DNA of 64,000 nucleotides from Kordiimonadaceae bacterium (GCA_017640725.1 JAEPQB010000004.1:124001-188000); one strand, 5' to 3'. Positions 53,200 through 63,960 are shown, counted from the stretch's first letter. The notes: generated by a model from the letters alone, not told the origin. Program-made: numbers and translations.

Positions 53200-53335
53200 G
53201 CATTTTGTATTCGGGAAAACAGATCTGGGGTAGGCAATTTCGCTTAACTGCTTTAGTTATTTTAAGAATTATTGACACAACTCAGTCTTAACGGTACCTG
53301 TTTTAAACAGGGAGTGAATTGGAACTGGCGGGTCT

Positions 53336-53935
53336 ATGAGCGCTGACGCATCCGAAGATGAACCGACCATGGAAGAAATCCTAGCGTCTATTCGCAGGAT
53401 TATTTCAGACGAGTCGGAAGAAGAGGGGGAACTGGAAGCCGCGGAGGACGAGCCACTGGACGAGTCTGCTCCTGAGCCCGACCCCGAACCTGAGCCCGAC
53501 CCCGAACCTGAGCCCGACCCCGAGCCAGAACCGGAACCCGATCCTGAACCGGAACCGGACCCCGAGCCGGAGCCGACACCGGAACCAACACCTGAGCCGA
53601 CGCCGGAACCTACACCTGAGCCAACGCCTGCTCCTACAGCTGCGCCTATGCCAGCGCCAGAGCCCGAAGAGGATGTGCTTGAGCTCACGGAATTTGCCAG
53701 CGACGGCGAGATCGAGTCGATTGTATCACCAGACGTTGAAAGCACGGCCGGCGAGAGCTTTGCACACCTCACGCATCTAATGGTGCAGGGGTATGGCGGT
53801 GCAGAAAATACGCTTGATGCGCTTGTGCGTGCGATGCTGAAGCCCATGCTGCAAGCGTGGCTGGACGAGCATCTGCCATCAATCGTACAAGATGCTGTTG
53901 AGCGCGAAGTGGCGCGGATCGCAAGACGTCAGTAA
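53336..53935 (+). CDS. popZ: PopZ-type polar organising protein (DUF2497)
   Basis: A 199-residue acidic protein with the plan of PopZ. Residues 1-30 contain [17 protein letters not shown], the N-terminal helix that binds client proteins. Residues about 45-105 are a repeated Pro/Glu/Asp spacer ([11 protein letters not shown] then PEPTPEPTP). The C-terminus from about residue 140 has [36 protein letters not shown], the oligomerisation helices. PopZ makes a porous polar condensate that anchors ParB-bound centromeres and cell-cycle proteins. The linker is made almost entirely of tandem DNA repeats. Confidence 0.9.
   Translation: MSADASEDEPTMEEILASIRRIISDESEEEGELEAAEDEPLDESAPEPDPEPEPDPEPEPDPEPEPEPDPEPEPDPEPEPTPEPTPEPTPEPTPEPTPAPTAAPMPAPEPEEDVLELTEFASDGEIESIVSPDVESTAGESFAHLTHLMVQGYGGAENTLDALVRAMLKPMLQAWLDEHLPSIVQDAVEREVARIARRQ
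53471..53637 (+). repeat. tandem Pro/acidic-coding DNA repeat in popZ
   Basis: The coding repeat of CCNGA-type codons runs for about 165 bases, alternating Pro-Asp, Pro-Glu and Pro-Thr. It begins with near-identical copies of an 18-base unit CCCGACCCCGAACCTGAG and then drifts. It produces the acidic linker and a false antisense Gly/Ser reading. Confidence 0.85.
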
Positions 53936-53959
53936 ATCAGCAATAATATGGTGAAGTAA

Positions 53960-53985
53960 GATCAGTGTCTGACCAGACACTGATC
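53960..53985. other. 12-bp perfect hairpin at the popZ / aspartic protease junction
   Basis: GATCAGTGTCTG and CAGACACTGATC flank a two-base loop. It overlaps the stop of the minus-strand protease gene. There is no T-run on either side, so it may be a transcript-end structure for either convergent gene or a protein site. Confidence 0.5.
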
Positions 53986-55054
53986 AGTTGTGATCACTTT
54001 GTCCTAAGTGATGAGATGCCCCGGGGCGCGTCTTAACATTATAAATGGTGAATGACGGGTAGATAGGCAATTTAGGGCCAAAGAATTTGACCAGGAAATC
54101 CTCATTGTTCGGCGTGTAAATCGCGCCATCAATGATTTGGACTGGCTCGCCCTCTTCGTCTACGACGGGTGAGAGAAGCAGTCTTTCTCCTTGAAAATCA
54201 ATGACATGCCGATACTGCGCAAGTATGCTCGCACCTATCAATCCATCCCGGTCCTCGCTTTGTTTGGGGACATCACTGGCAATAAAGATAGGCATGTTTT
54301 CAAAATAGAGCTCGCCAAAATCGACATTCGCAGCCGTTAAAACACCCATATTATTCGCAGTTAATCGCGTGCGCTCAGTTTTGGAAGTAACTTGCATGAA
54401 GTGTTTTCTGTTCCAAAACACCATACCGCCAGGGTATCCGCTGTCCAAAAGCATGTTTTTTACCGTGGTTCTTTTCTCCCACGGCATTTTGGACTTGAAA
54501 TGAATATAGGGCGTGTGGCCCTGCATCAGCAGCCGGTGTTCGATCTCAAAGTCATCTTCAAGGTCCGTCCCTGCCGGATACAGTGTCATGACACCTTGTT
54601 GGGGGTCGATCTCCACCACATACCTGCGGAATAATTCCTGCCCGATAATGCCGTGAAAATTGGCATCCAGCGCTTGCTCTACTTCATCTTCACCGACGAC
54701 CAGCAAACCATTAGAGCTAATCAGTTCACCTTCGTCGCCGGAAAACGCCACACTGCCAAGGCGTTTGCCAACAACAGAATGACCAATTGCCGGAAAGTTC
54801 ACCTGCGCTTCATCGCCGGTGAGGGCCTGGTCTGGCACAAGCGACCTGTCGAAAAAAATAGATGTAGTCGCCCCGGTATCCAGCAAAAGCGTCACTGGGC
54901 CATGCGGACCCTGTAACTGGATGTGCGTTCGATTATCGATAATTTCTATGGGCAAACGGGCAACAGGCGAAGGGGCCGCCGCAACACTGTTCAAAGCTGC
55001 GCCGATGAAAACAAACATCGCGCTGGTGAGGCAAATTACGGTACGTTTTAGCAT
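53984..55054 (-). CDS. exported aspartic protease-like protein with two D[TS]G motifs
   Basis: A 356-residue protein with a signal peptide ending near SVAAAPSP. It has LLLDTGATTSIFFD (Asp59) and MLLDSGYPGGMVFW (Asp204), each a retropepsin-like D[TS]G motif, 145 residues apart, with LFRRYVVEIDPQQG and DRDGLIGASIL in the second lobe. Two lobes in one chain recall a bilobal pepsin-like arrangement. The final segment ends with a C-terminal tail of low complexity. A paralogue lies 118 bases upstream on the same strand. Target proteins are unknown. Confidence 0.82.
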   Translation of the reverse strand: MLKRTVICLTSAMFVFIGAALNSVAAAPSPVARLPIEIIDNRTHIQLQGPHGPVTLLLDTGATTSIFFDRSLVPDQALTGDEAQVNFPAIGHSVVGKRLGSVAFSGDEGELISSNGLLVVGEDEVEQALDANFHGIIGQELFRRYVVEIDPQQGVMTLYPAGTDLEDDFEIEHRLLMQGHTPYIHFKSKMPWEKRTTVKNMLLDSGYPGGMVFWNRKHFMQVTSKTERTRLTANNMGVLTAANVDFGELYFENMPIFIASDVPKQSEDRDGLIGASILAQYRHVIDFQGERLLLSPVVDEEGEPVQIIDGAIYTPNNEDFLVKFFGPKLPIYPSFTIYNVKTRPGASHHLGQSDHN

Positions 55055-55172
55055 GCTGAAATCATACGCTTATTTGTGCGGTACCGCAAATCACGCCGCG
55101 GCGTATGCGATGAACTGCCGCGAATCCGAGACAAGACGAAAACACAAATCGCTCAATTGGTTGGTAAAAAAC

Positions 55173-56174
55173 CTATGGGACGACAACTGTTTTTGGAACA
55201 GCTGAGGGCAGGGCGGCGAAATCTGAAAAAACAAATTCATCATCGTTTGGCGGGTAGAATGTCCCGTCCACCATCCGCCGAAATCCGGCATCATCTTTGT
55301 GAGACAGCATCCACATCTGCTTGCCAGCAAAGTCAAATGCATATCGAAAATTGTTGAGAATCGTGGCGCCGATCAGGCCATCCCTCTCACCGATTTGGCG
55401 GGGCGGATATGCCCCCAGGTACACTGGCGCATGATTGAACGCCAGGCTTCCAAAACGAAAATTTGCCCTGCCGACAATCGCTGCGTTTTTGCCATGAACC
55501 TCGGGGGTTAGCTTCGCCGCACGGCGATAATGCATGCTGTCCCAAAAAACGATGGCCCCGGGATATCCTGTATCCACCAACATTTCTTTGGCAGTTGGCG
55601 TTTGCTCCCATGGCATTTTAGAGCGCATACGAATGTGTGGCGCACCGTTCCGCAGGTGAAGTGTATATTTTGTCCGGTATTTGGGGCCCAGGTCTGTTCC
55701 TCTACCGAAAAGTCTGATTTCCTTCAGGGCCGGATCCACTTCCACCGTGTAGAGTTCGAATAATTCCTGCCCAATTATCCCATCATAACGAAGCAATAAC
55801 CGTTGCTTCAGGTTGGATTTGTCGTTGAGCAGCACCAGGTCTTTCAATTGCACCCTTTGGCCGCTCAGGTTCAGAGAGATCGGCTGCAGCTTGACGCCAG
55901 ACACTTCTTCATCAAGTGCCGGGAAAAGAACCGAGGCACTTTTAGAAGTCGAGGGAATACTTGCAAAAATTTCATCATCAAACAGCACAGAGGTGGACGC
56001 GCCAGAATCCAGCAAAACTTTTAACTGCGCACCGTCCATATCCACAGTCAGGCGGATGCGATTATTCTCAAATTCAAATGGGATCGTCGCGATGACATCT
56101 TGTCTGGATTGAGCAGTCATACTGCTAGCAAAAATCCAAATTAAAGACGACAAAATGATCAGCAACTTTTTCAT
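55173..56174 (-). CDS. exported aspartic protease-like protein, paralogue of the downstream gene
   Basis: A 333-residue protein. The ATG at 56174 opens a signal peptide (MKKLLIILSSLIWIFASS). VLLDSGASTSVLFD (Asp56) and MLVDTGYPGAIVFWD (Asp201) lie at the same positions and spacing as in the next gene, and IGQELFELYTVEVDP and ERDGLIGATIL correspond. The two genes share a common plan and arose by tandem duplication; identity is moderate by eye. The 176-base gap to the divergent valS start must hold both promoters. Confidence 0.82.
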   Translation of the reverse strand: MKKLLIILSSLIWIFASSMTAQSRQDVIATIPFEFENNRIRLTVDMDGAQLKVLLDSGASTSVLFDDEIFASIPSTSKSASVLFPALDEEVSGVKLQPISLNLSGQRVQLKDLVLLNDKSNLKQRLLLRYDGIIGQELFELYTVEVDPALKEIRLFGRGTDLGPKYRTKYTLHLRNGAPHIRMRSKMPWEQTPTAKEMLVDTGYPGAIVFWDSMHYRRAAKLTPEVHGKNAAIVGRANFRFGSLAFNHAPVYLGAYPPRQIGERDGLIGATILNNFRYAFDFAGKQMWMLSHKDDAGFRRMVDGTFYPPNDDEFVFSDFAALPSAVPKTVVVP

Positions 56175-56350
56175 ACGAATTACAGTGTAGCAGCCTCTTT
56201 TTGGAAAGCAAAATTCGCCTGTGTTTCTTCCGGCATTCCCCGCGAACGACACAAATATAAATCAGGGCTTCCGTTTTGGGTTGTTTTTGTGCATTTTGCG
56301 CCCCAATTTGACTTCTTTGGCCGCCATGGCGGCAACAGTAGGTAAGCGGT

Positions 56351-58993
56351 ATGCTCAATAAAACATATTCTCCGGCAGACATTGAAACCAAATGGTACGA
56401 ACACTGGGAAACTTCAGGTGCGTTTGAGTGTGGCAAACGCCCCGATGCAGAACCCTATGTCATTGTCATGCCGCCGCCGAATGTGACCGGCAATTTGCAT
56501 ATGGGGCATGCGCTCGACAACTCGCTGCAGGACGCGCTTGTCCGGTTTGAACGCTTGCGTGGGAAGGATGCTCTTTGGCAACCAGGCACAGACCACGCGG
56601 GAATTGCGACCCAAATGGTGGTTGAGCGCCAGATGGCGGAAGAGGGCAGTAACGTTGGCCGCCGCGAAATGGGTCGGGATGCCTTTGTCGAACGTGTATG
56701 GGAATGGAAAGAACAATCAGGCGGTGCGATTACGCGCCAGCTCCGCCGGCTGGGCGCGAGCTGTGATTGGTCCCGTGAAGCCTTCACGATGGACGATGAG
56801 CGCTCCAAAGCTGTCCTGAAGAAATTTGTGAAATTGTACCGCGACGGCTTGATGTACAAAGACAAGCGGCTGGTGAATTGGGACCCAGCGCTTAAGACGG
56901 CCATTTCTGACCTTGAAGTGGAGCAAAAGGAAATTGACGGCAATTTCTGGCATTTCAATTACCCGATCGACGGTGAGGATGGTCGCTTCATAGAAATTGC
57001 CACAACGCGCCCTGAAACCATGCTGGGCGATACGGCGATTGCTGTGCACCCAGAAGACGAGCGTTACAAAGACCTTATTGGCAAACATGTCATTCTGCCG
57101 ATTGTCGGCCGAAAGATCATCATTGTCGGCGACGAACATGCGGACCCTGAGCAAGGCACCGGTGCCCTTAAGGTGACACCAGCTCACGACTTCAACGATT
57201 TTGAAATTGGCAAGCGTCACGACCTGCCGATGATCAATGTTTTTGATGAGCACGCGGCCATTAACGAAAACGCGCCGGAAAAATACCGGGGCATGGATCG
57301 TTTCGAAGCGCGCAAAACCATTGTTGCTGATATGGAAGACGCCGGACTGCTGGTGAAAATTGTCCCGCACCGGCACATGGTTCCGTTTGGCGACCGCGGC
57401 GGCGTTGTGATCGAGCCATGGCTGACTGAACAATGGTATGTTGATGCTGAAACACTTGCAAAACCAGCCATTGAGGCGGTTGAGACGGGGAAAACCCGCT
57501 TCATCCCGAAGAACTGGGAAAAGACTTATTTTGAATGGATGCGAAACATCCAGCCGTGGTGTGTGTCGCGTCAGCTGTGGTGGGGGCATCAAATTCCTGC
57601 ATGGTATGCACCAGATGGCACCGTGTTCGTTGAAGAAACTGAAGAAGAAGCACAGGCCGCAGCAGACGCGCATTTCGGCGAAGCGACAGCGCTGCGCCGT
57701 GATGAAGATGTCCTTGACACCTGGTTCTCGTCAGCAATGTGGCCGTATAGCACAATGGGCTGGCCGAATGAGACCGGCGAGCTCGACAAATATTACCCCA
57801 ATACAACTTTGGTGACCGGATTTGATATCATTTTCTTCTGGGTTGCCCGGATGATGATGTCAGGCATCTATTTCATGGGTGATGTGCCGTTTAAAGACGT
57901 TTACATCCACGCTCTAGTGCGTGACGCAAACGGCCAGAAAATGTCCAAATCCAAAGGCAACGTGATTGATCCGCTTGAGTTCGTGGAGAAATACGGCGCA
58001 GATGCCCTGAGGTTCACGCTTGTTGCCATGGAAGCACAGGGCCGGGACATCAAGCTGGATGAGCGGCGCGTTGAAGGCTACCGCAACTTCGGCACAAAAC
58101 TTTGGAACGCCGCCCGTTTCTGCGAGATGAACGGCATTTCTGGCTCAGACGGCGTTCAGCCCGACGCTTCACTCACCATCAATAAATGGATCATGAGTGA
58201 GGTAGGCAAGGCGGCTGCGGGCGTGACAACAGCAATGGAAGCTTTCCGGTTTAATGATGCTGCGGATGCGATCTATCACTTTACCTGGGGTACTTTCTGT
58301 GACTGGTACGTGGAATTGGTGAAGCCTGTTTTCTGGGGCGATGATGAGGCCGCAAAGCAGGAAACACGTGCGGTTGCAGGCTGGGTTCTCGACCAAATCC
58401 TCGTGTTGTTGCACCCCTTCATGCCATTCATCACCGAAGAACTCTGGCATGCAACGCGGGCTGATCGCTCGAGCGATTTGATCTTGGGAAGCTGGCCTGG
58501 CGAAATTGCATCCGATGATGCCGCAGCAGATGAAGTAAATTGGGTGATCCGATTTATTTCCGAAATTCGCTCAACTCGCGCCGAAATGAATGTGCCGGCG
58601 GGGGCCAAAGCAACTGCGCTAGTGGTGGGTGCCACCGAGCAGACGGTAGCGCGCATCAGCAATTGGCAAGACATGATTGGTCGGCTCGCACGGCTCGAAA
58701 AAATCGATGTGGTTGAGAGTGCGGATAGCAAAGGATCAGCCCAGCTGGTCGTCGACGAAGCAACCATTTATCTGCCGCTTGCGGATCTGATGGATGTTGA
58801 CGCCGAAAAAGCGCGCCTGCAAAAAAATCTGGACAAGCTCAGCAGAGAAGCCGGATCGCTTAAAGGACGTCTTTCCAACGAGAAGTTTCTCGCCAAAGCG
58901 CCAGAGCATGTTGTCGCGGAGGCCAAAGAACAGCTTGTCGACCTGGAAGCCCAGTCTGAAAAGTTAAAAGCAGCGCTGGACCGGCTTTCCTAA
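56351..58993 (+). CDS. valS: valyl-tRNA synthetase
   Basis: An 880-residue class Ia aminoacyl-tRNA synthetase. HIGH-type signature NLHMGHAL is at about residues 48-55, the editing domain is the central third ([14 protein letters not shown] and [12 protein letters not shown]), and KMSKS lies in [14 protein letters not shown]. The C-terminal coiled coil ([18 protein letters not shown]) is present. It charges tRNA-Val in the cytosol. It starts at the first ATG with a weak GGTAAG site. Confidence 0.97.
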   Translation: MLNKTYSPADIETKWYEHWETSGAFECGKRPDAEPYVIVMPPPNVTGNLHMGHALDNSLQDALVRFERLRGKDALWQPGTDHAGIATQMVVERQMAEEGSNVGRREMGRDAFVERVWEWKEQSGGAITRQLRRLGASCDWSREAFTMDDERSKAVLKKFVKLYRDGLMYKDKRLVNWDPALKTAISDLEVEQKEIDGNFWHFNYPIDGEDGRFIEIATTRPETMLGDTAIAVHPEDERYKDLIGKHVILPIVGRKIIIVGDEHADPEQGTGALKVTPAHDFNDFEIGKRHDLPMINVFDEHAAINENAPEKYRGMDRFEARKTIVADMEDAGLLVKIVPHRHMVPFGDRGGVVIEPWLTEQWYVDAETLAKPAIEAVETGKTRFIPKNWEKTYFEWMRNIQPWCVSRQLWWGHQIPAWYAPDGTVFVEETEEEAQAAADAHFGEATALRRDEDVLDTWFSSAMWPYSTMGWPNETGELDKYYPNTTLVTGFDIIFFWVARMMMSGIYFMGDVPFKDVYIHALVRDANGQKMSKSKGNVIDPLEFVEKYGADALRFTLVAMEAQGRDIKLDERRVEGYRNFGTKLWNAARFCEMNGISGSDGVQPDASLTINKWIMSEVGKAAAGVTTAMEAFRFNDAADAIYHFTWGTFCDWYVELVKPVFWGDDEAAKQETRAVAGWVLDQILVLLHPFMPFITEELWHATRADRSSDLILGSWPGEIASDDAAADEVNWVIRFISEIRSTRAEMNVPAGAKATALVVGATEQTVARISNWQDMIGRLARLEKIDVVESADSKGSAQLVVDEATIYLPLADLMDVDAEKARLQKNLDKLSREAGSLKGRLSNEKFLAKAPEHVVAEAKEQLVDLEAQSEKLKAALDRLS

Positions 58994-59111
58994 GGCCAGA
59001 TAGACCTGACATCATACAGACTGATTTCGCCGCCAGTGTCCGTTTTTGGTCGCTTTTGCACGGAATTGCGGTTTATGATGTCGCCGGTCCATAGGCGGAA
59101 CCGGGGGGCAC

Positions 59112-59633
59112 ATGTTCGATTGGAAAGAAGAATATCACTCGATATGTAACGCGCCAGTTGAGCTGATTGATGTCTCATCTTTGGATAGCGATCACCCTGC
59201 AATCCAGTTTAACAAGTATTGGCGGTCGCTGGCTGTATCGCAGACGCCCGACCGCAAGGCATTTAAACCGCAGGATGTTGCTGCTTTGCTGCGTTGGGTA
59301 ATGATGTTTAGGCAGGTAAAGGAAACGGCGGGGAAAGCATATTTTCTCTACTTGCAGGGCGACTCTGCTTCCGAGCTAACAGGTGGCCTGCTTCAGGGAC
59401 AGTTTCTGCAAGATTTTACCAGTGATGAATGTTTCGCCTCTCGTTTTGCTATCTTTGAAAAAGTGCTTTCGGAGGGGGTGCCCAGTTTTGCCACCATATC
59501 GGTGGGGGCAAAAAAATCCGAGTTTGTTGTGGACATTAGCCTGGGTGCTTTCCCCTTCGTCTGCGATGGCGGTGAGCCAGAAGTTGTAATGGTCCCTTCG
59601 CCGAACTCGCTTGAGTTACGCCGTTATCTTTAG
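59112..59633 (+). CDS. PAS-domain protein (PAS_5 type)
   Basis: A 173-residue protein that looks like the alphaproteobacterial PAS_5/DUF1419-type single PAS module. The fold reads as a helical lead (HPAIQFNKYWRSLA), then five beta strands ending in VVMVPSPNSLE. There is no output domain. The start follows GGGGGG. It converges on the MBL-fold gene after five bases. Confidence 0.75.
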   Translation: MFDWKEEYHSICNAPVELIDVSSLDSDHPAIQFNKYWRSLAVSQTPDRKAFKPQDVAALLRWVMMFRQVKETAGKAYFLYLQGDSASELTGGLLQGQFLQDFTSDECFASRFAIFEKVLSEGVPSFATISVGAKKSEFVVDISLGAFPFVCDGGEPEVVMVPSPNSLELRRYL

Positions 59634-59638
59634 CAGTT

Positions 59639-60463
59639 TCAATCAAATGTAGTGCATTCGCCTTCATCTGTGCTGATCAACGGGTTTTGGTGGGCGTCTT
59701 CAACCATTTTGAGCACCCCATTGATACCACCAAACCGTTCCATCCAGGGTTGAGGGTCTGGGGTAAAATGCGTTGAAACAATACGACCTGCTTGCCAGCT
59801 TTCTTTTATTGTCTGAAGCTGCAGAGGATCGCCCATGCCATACCAGAAAGGCAGGATCAATGCATCGACGGGCACGGCCGTCACGCCGGCAGTCGCCAAT
59901 TGTTCTCGGGTTGCGCTGATGTCCCCAGTATGGAAGAAACTCACGCCGTCAACGGTCACCCTATAGCCCACATTTTGCGGCTGATTTGGGCCATGGTCGA
60001 CATCAAAGGTCTGAACCTCAATGCCAGCATGGGTGAAACTGGACTGCGGACCGTCCTCGATCACAAAAAGCCGGTCTTTTTCCGGTTCAGTAAGAGTATT
60101 GGCCTCAAGTGTCGGCAACGCGTCAGCGGGTATTGCATATTTCACGTTGGCGGTTTGGCGCAAATGCCGGATGGTTGCTTTCGGGTCGAAATGATCCCCG
60201 TGCCTGTGGGTCGACAAGACAAGGCGCAGATTATCAAAGTCGCCCGTCTGGTTCATCATAGCACCCACCATAGTATCAGAAGGCAGGGCAAAACGGCCGT
60301 CGTAATGATCCTCTTGCATCAGTCCATCAATGATAACTGAAGCGGTTTCTCCCTTTATTAGAAAACCCGCGTTCGCGACGTGGCATAAGTCCACGGCGGC
60401 GGTAGGCACGGAAAACGCCAGAGCCATCAACCCTGCGACTGAAGTGAGTGTCTTGTTTTTCAT
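59639..60463 (-). CDS. exported metallo-beta-lactamase-fold hydrolase
   Basis: A 274-residue MBL-fold protein with a signal peptide (LTSVAGLMALAFSVPTAA). The metal motif is STHRHGDHFDPK, a HxHxDH variant (HRHGDH), and later VDHGPNQP and FFHTGDISATREQL give other ligands. It belongs to the UlaG-like/L-ascorbate-6-phosphate lactonase-like or related group in the broad superfamily. The real substrate is not evident. Confidence 0.82.
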   Translation of the reverse strand: MKNKTLTSVAGLMALAFSVPTAAVDLCHVANAGFLIKGETASVIIDGLMQEDHYDGRFALPSDTMVGAMMNQTGDFDNLRLVLSTHRHGDHFDPKATIRHLRQTANVKYAIPADALPTLEANTLTEPEKDRLFVIEDGPQSSFTHAGIEVQTFDVDHGPNQPQNVGYRVTVDGVSFFHTGDISATREQLATAGVTAVPVDALILPFWYGMGDPLQLQTIKESWQAGRIVSTHFTPDPQPWMERFGGINGVLKMVEDAHQNPLISTDEGECTTFD

Positions 60464-60686
60464 AGATCTTCCCCATTGCTGTCGGCCCTATTATGGGACG
60501 GGAACTGGCAAGATCGACGCAATTTTGCGTGAATAGCTTTGGTTTGGGGATGAATAGACAGGCCGAGTAATAAAATTTCAAAAAACTATCAAAAAACACA
60601 CCAAAAATTATCGACATGCAAATAAGGTGTAGGTAAAGTCGGCGCGATTCTCAGGGCCAATACCTGTTTTTAGTTGATGGAGTGTT

Positions 60687-62537
60687 TTGATGCCTCAATA
60701 TCGTTCGCGTACCACCACACACGGTCGCAATATGGCCGGAGCGCGTGCTTTGTGGCGCGCCACCGGCATGAAAGATGAGGACTTCCAAAAGCCGATTATT
60801 GCTGTGGCAAACAGTTTCACACAGTTCGTGCCGGGACACGTGCATCTAAAAGACATGGGCCAATTGGTTGCACGCGAAATTGAAGCAGCTGGTGGTGTTG
60901 CGAAAGAATTCAACACAATTGCCGTAGATGACGGTATCGCGATGGGCCATGACGGCATGCTGTATAGTTTGCCAAGCCGTGAGATCATTGCTGATAGCGT
61001 GGAATATATGGCGAATGCACACTGCGCTGATGCATTGGTGTGTATTTCGAATTGCGACAAGATCACGCCCGGTATGCTGATGGCAGCAATGCGCCTGAAT
61101 ATACCGGCAGTATTTGTCTCGGGCGGCCCCATGGAGGCCGGCGAGGACGATTACGGCGATGAGGTGCGCAAGCTGGACCTTGTTGATGCCATGGTCGATG
61201 CCGCGGACCCTACTATCTCTGACGAGGATGTGGAACGCATTGAACGCTCGGCTTGTCCGACTTGTGGTTCCTGTAGCGGCATGTTTACGGCGAACAGCAT
61301 GAACTGTTTGACCGAAGCACTGGGGCTCTCTTTACCAGGTAACGGCACAACGCTTGCGACCCATGCAGACAGAAAAAGCCTGTTTCTGACGGCGGCGCGT
61401 TTGATCGTACAAAACGCGCGTCGTTACTATGAAAAAGATGATGAAAGCGTATTACCGCGGTCTGTTGCCAACTTTGCGGCGTACGAAAACGCCATGACGC
61501 TTGATATCGCCATGGGGGGTTCAACCAATACCGTTTTGCATCTGCTTGCAGCCGCGATTGAGGGCGAAATTGGCTTTTCGATGGATGATATTGATCGGCT
61601 GTCACGGAAAGTGCCGAACCTCTGCAAGTTGGCTCCGGCTACCAACGAGTATCACATTCAGGACGCGCACCGCGCCGGCGGTGTTTATGGCATTTTAGGC
61701 GAACTCGACAGGGGGGGGCTGATTAACCGGGATTGTTCTACGGTTCACACCCCGACCATGGGAGAGGCGATTGCGCGCTTTGACGTCAAGGTCAGTGACG
61801 ATGAGGAGCTGAAACAGTTTTTCCGGGCGGCCCCGGGCGGTGTGCCAACACAAACAGCTTTCAGTCAGGCGAAAAGGTATAAAGACCTGGACCTTGACCG
61901 AGAAGAAGGCTGTATCCGTTCAAAAGAGCATGCCTACAGCCAGGAAGGCGGCTTGGCAGTTTTGTTTGGCAACATTGCTGAAGAGGGCTGCATTGTGAAA
62001 ACCGCGGGTGTGGACGAAAGCATTTGGAAGTTTACAGGCCGCGCCCGCGTTTTTGAAAGCCAGGACGCCGCAGTGACCGCTATATTAGGTGGCGATATCG
62101 TCGCCGGCGATGTGGTTGTTATTCGGTATGAGGGTCCGCGTGGTGGTCCTGGTATGCAGGAAATGCTGTATCCAACAAGTTATCTGAAATCTATGGGACT
62201 GGGGAAAGATTGTGCGCTGATCACAGATGGCCGTTTCTCAGGCGGCACCAGCGGGCTGTCTATCGGTCATGCCAGCCCTGAAGCTGCCGAGGGTGGCGGT
62301 ATCGCCCTTGTTGAAGAGGGTGATATGATCGACATTGATATACCCAGTCGATCAATAAATGTAAGAATTGATGTATCTACCATGGAGCAACGTCGCGTAA
62401 AAGAGGCGCAAAGAGGTGCAAAAGCCTGGACGCCCGTGGCGGAAAGGCCGCGCAAGGTGACTAAGGCGCTGAAAGCCTATGCAGCCATGACAACGTCTGC
62501 GAGCAAAGGAGCCGTGCGCCAGCTTCCTGGAGAGTGA
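60687..62537 (+). CDS. ilvD: dihydroxy-acid dehydratase
   Basis: A 616-residue IlvD of branched-chain amino acid synthesis, which dehydrates dihydroxy-isovalerate and methylvalerate. Cysteines of the Fe-S cluster occur in CISNCDK and [10 protein letters not shown]; the C-terminal [21 protein letters not shown] is the strongly conserved active-site block. Start ATG follows TGGAG. It overlaps the next frame at its last bases and is followed without a terminator by the GNAT gene. Confidence 0.97.
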   Translation: MMPQYRSRTTTHGRNMAGARALWRATGMKDEDFQKPIIAVANSFTQFVPGHVHLKDMGQLVAREIEAAGGVAKEFNTIAVDDGIAMGHDGMLYSLPSREIIADSVEYMANAHCADALVCISNCDKITPGMLMAAMRLNIPAVFVSGGPMEAGEDDYGDEVRKLDLVDAMVDAADPTISDEDVERIERSACPTCGSCSGMFTANSMNCLTEALGLSLPGNGTTLATHADRKSLFLTAARLIVQNARRYYEKDDESVLPRSVANFAAYENAMTLDIAMGGSTNTVLHLLAAAIEGEIGFSMDDIDRLSRKVPNLCKLAPATNEYHIQDAHRAGGVYGILGELDRGGLINRDCSTVHTPTMGEAIARFDVKVSDDEELKQFFRAAPGGVPTQTAFSQAKRYKDLDLDREEGCIRSKEHAYSQEGGLAVLFGNIAEEGCIVKTAGVDESIWKFTGRARVFESQDAAVTAILGGDIVAGDVVVIRYEGPRGGPGMQEMLYPTSYLKSMGLGKDCALITDGRFSGGTSGLSIGHASPEAAEGGGIALVEEGDMIDIDIPSRSINVRIDVSTMEQRRVKEAQRGAKAWTPVAERPRKVTKALKAYAAMTTSASKGAVRQLPGE

Positions 62538-62542
62538 GTTAT

Positions 62543-62986
62543 ATGTTTCGAGTAGCTTCTTTGGACGAGCGCAACCGTTTGTTTGAAATTTGGCACGACG
62601 CGGTTAAAGCAACGCATCATTTTTTGGACGATGCCGCTTTCAATGAAATTGCTGAATTGGTGCGCGACAAATACCTGCCAAGCAAAGATTTTCTGGTGTT
62701 TGTGGACGCTGCGGACATGCCGTTGGGCTTCATGGGCACCAACGCTGGTGAAGTTGAAAGCCTGTTCATTGACCCAAACCATTTTGGTAAAGGAGTTGGT
62801 AAAGCCTTTATCAATCACATGAAAAGTCACCATGCTGAAGTGCGGCTGGAGGTGAATGAGCAAAACCAGCAAGCGGTTGGTTTTTACGAGGCTTGCGGTT
62901 TTGAAACTGTTCGCCGCGATCCGACCGATGATCATGGAAGGCCGTTTCCCATCCTACATATGGTTTGGCGTCGGCCGACGGAATAA
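62543..62986 (+). CDS. GNAT-family N-acetyltransferase
   Basis: A 147-residue acetyltransferase. The start ATG at 62543 follows GGAGAG at eight bases and lies five bases past the ilvD stop. The acetyl-CoA loop is IDPNHFGKGVGKAFINHM and the C-terminal FYEACGFETVRR is usual for the family. Substrate is unknown; possibly co-transcribed with ilvD. Confidence 0.85.
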   Translation: MFRVASLDERNRLFEIWHDAVKATHHFLDDAAFNEIAELVRDKYLPSKDFLVFVDAADMPLGFMGTNAGEVESLFIDPNHFGKGVGKAFINHMKSHHAEVRLEVNEQNQQAVGFYEACGFETVRRDPTDDHGRPFPILHMVWRRPTE

Positions 62987-63064
62987 GCCCCCTCAAGAAC
63001 TGGGACTTGCATTTCTGGCGCTGGGCATTAGCGTCATTTGGTCAATATTCTCATTGGGGGCATT

Positions 63065-63904
63065 ATGGACCAGAAATTTCCAGTCGTTGACATTGCACTG
63101 CAGTCAGCCAAACAAGTGTTTGGTTTCAAAGTTGGTATAGGGCTGACACTTGCATTTTTCGTGATAACTGCGGGGCTTTTCTTTGCTCTGTTCTGGCAGA
63201 TCAGCGGCGGAGATATGTCCGTGCTGCAGGCGATGGCGGGCGGCGATTTTAGCGGCATGCCTGACGAGGCGCCTTCAGGTATTGTGCCATTGTTCTTTCT
63301 GATATTTGTCGTGTTTCTGGTTGGCTATGCCTGGGTGTTTAACCTGTGGATTCGCTTTGGCGCACTGGGTGCGGAAGGGGCGCTACGTCAAGGTGCGGGA
63401 AAGAGCATCAGCTCCGCTTTTGTGACAGCAATCAAACTGGTTTTGATCGGTATTTTGTTGGCAGTTGTGGCAGGGATTGCGATGCTTGTACTTGTGCTGG
63501 TCGGCGTTTTCAGCCTCGAAGACGCGGCGCAGGCAATAAAGCCAAGTCTCATTGAAGCTTTGGTGACCAACTTCGTCTTACTGGCAGTGATCAGCAGCGT
63601 TTATGCTGTATTTTCAAGTAACCTCACGCAAACCGCGCTCGGCAGTGACAAAGAAGAAGTGGGTCCACCGCATGTATTTGAATTTGGCCAGGTGCTGTTT
63701 TTGCTGAACGCAGTTATTCTTTTACCGCTGGTCTTTCTGGAGCTTTTTGCCAGTGGTGTCCTTGCCCAAATCTATAATTTTGTTGGCTCAGCCTGGTTGA
63801 CAGCTGCGGTGCCGCTGGCCCATGGGCTTCGGTATGATTGGCAAAGGCAAACCTTTGCAGGCGAAACAGCCGAACAACAGATGTTTGGAACAGACGAAGA
63901 ATAA
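63065..63904 (+). CDS. polytopic membrane protein of unknown function
   Basis: A 279-residue membrane protein with five or six hydrophobic segments (starting about residues 21-45, 81-105, 131-160, 178-195 and 225-260). The ATG at 63065 follows GGGGG. It has no identifiable catalytic motif. The C-terminus is acidic (GTDEE). It stands alone with a terminator downstream. Confidence 0.75.
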   Translation: MDQKFPVVDIALQSAKQVFGFKVGIGLTLAFFVITAGLFFALFWQISGGDMSVLQAMAGGDFSGMPDEAPSGIVPLFFLIFVVFLVGYAWVFNLWIRFGALGAEGALRQGAGKSISSAFVTAIKLVLIGILLAVVAGIAMLVLVLVGVFSLEDAAQAIKPSLIEALVTNFVLLAVISSVYAVFSSNLTQTALGSDKEEVGPPHVFEFGQVLFLLNAVILLPLVFLELFASGVLAQIYNFVGSAWLTAAVPLAHGLRYDWQRQTFAGETAEQQMFGTDEE

Positions 63905-63931
63905 CCTGAGAAATCTGTAAAATTTTAGATT

Positions 63932-63960
63932 AAGCCGAGCTTATTGTTCGGCTTTTTTTT
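63932..63960 (+). terminator. terminator of the last membrane-protein gene
   Basis: AAGCCGAGC pairs with GTTCGGCTT (one G-T pair) across a five-base loop, then a run of eight T residues. Confidence 0.85.

Noticed and set aside
53471-53637. Repeat array considered as a possible CRISPR
   Set aside because: The units are contiguous and coding, without spacers, and no cas genes are present.
53269-53847. Minus-strand reading frame of 192 codons opposite popZ, rich in Gly-Ser
   Set aside because: It is the reverse of the Pro/acidic repeat; the Gly-Ser run is a repeat artefact and the frame has no ribosome site.
56717-57673. Minus-strand frame of 318 codons within valS
   Set aside because: It is fully antisense to a secure valS and shows no domain; the long open frame follows from codon bias.
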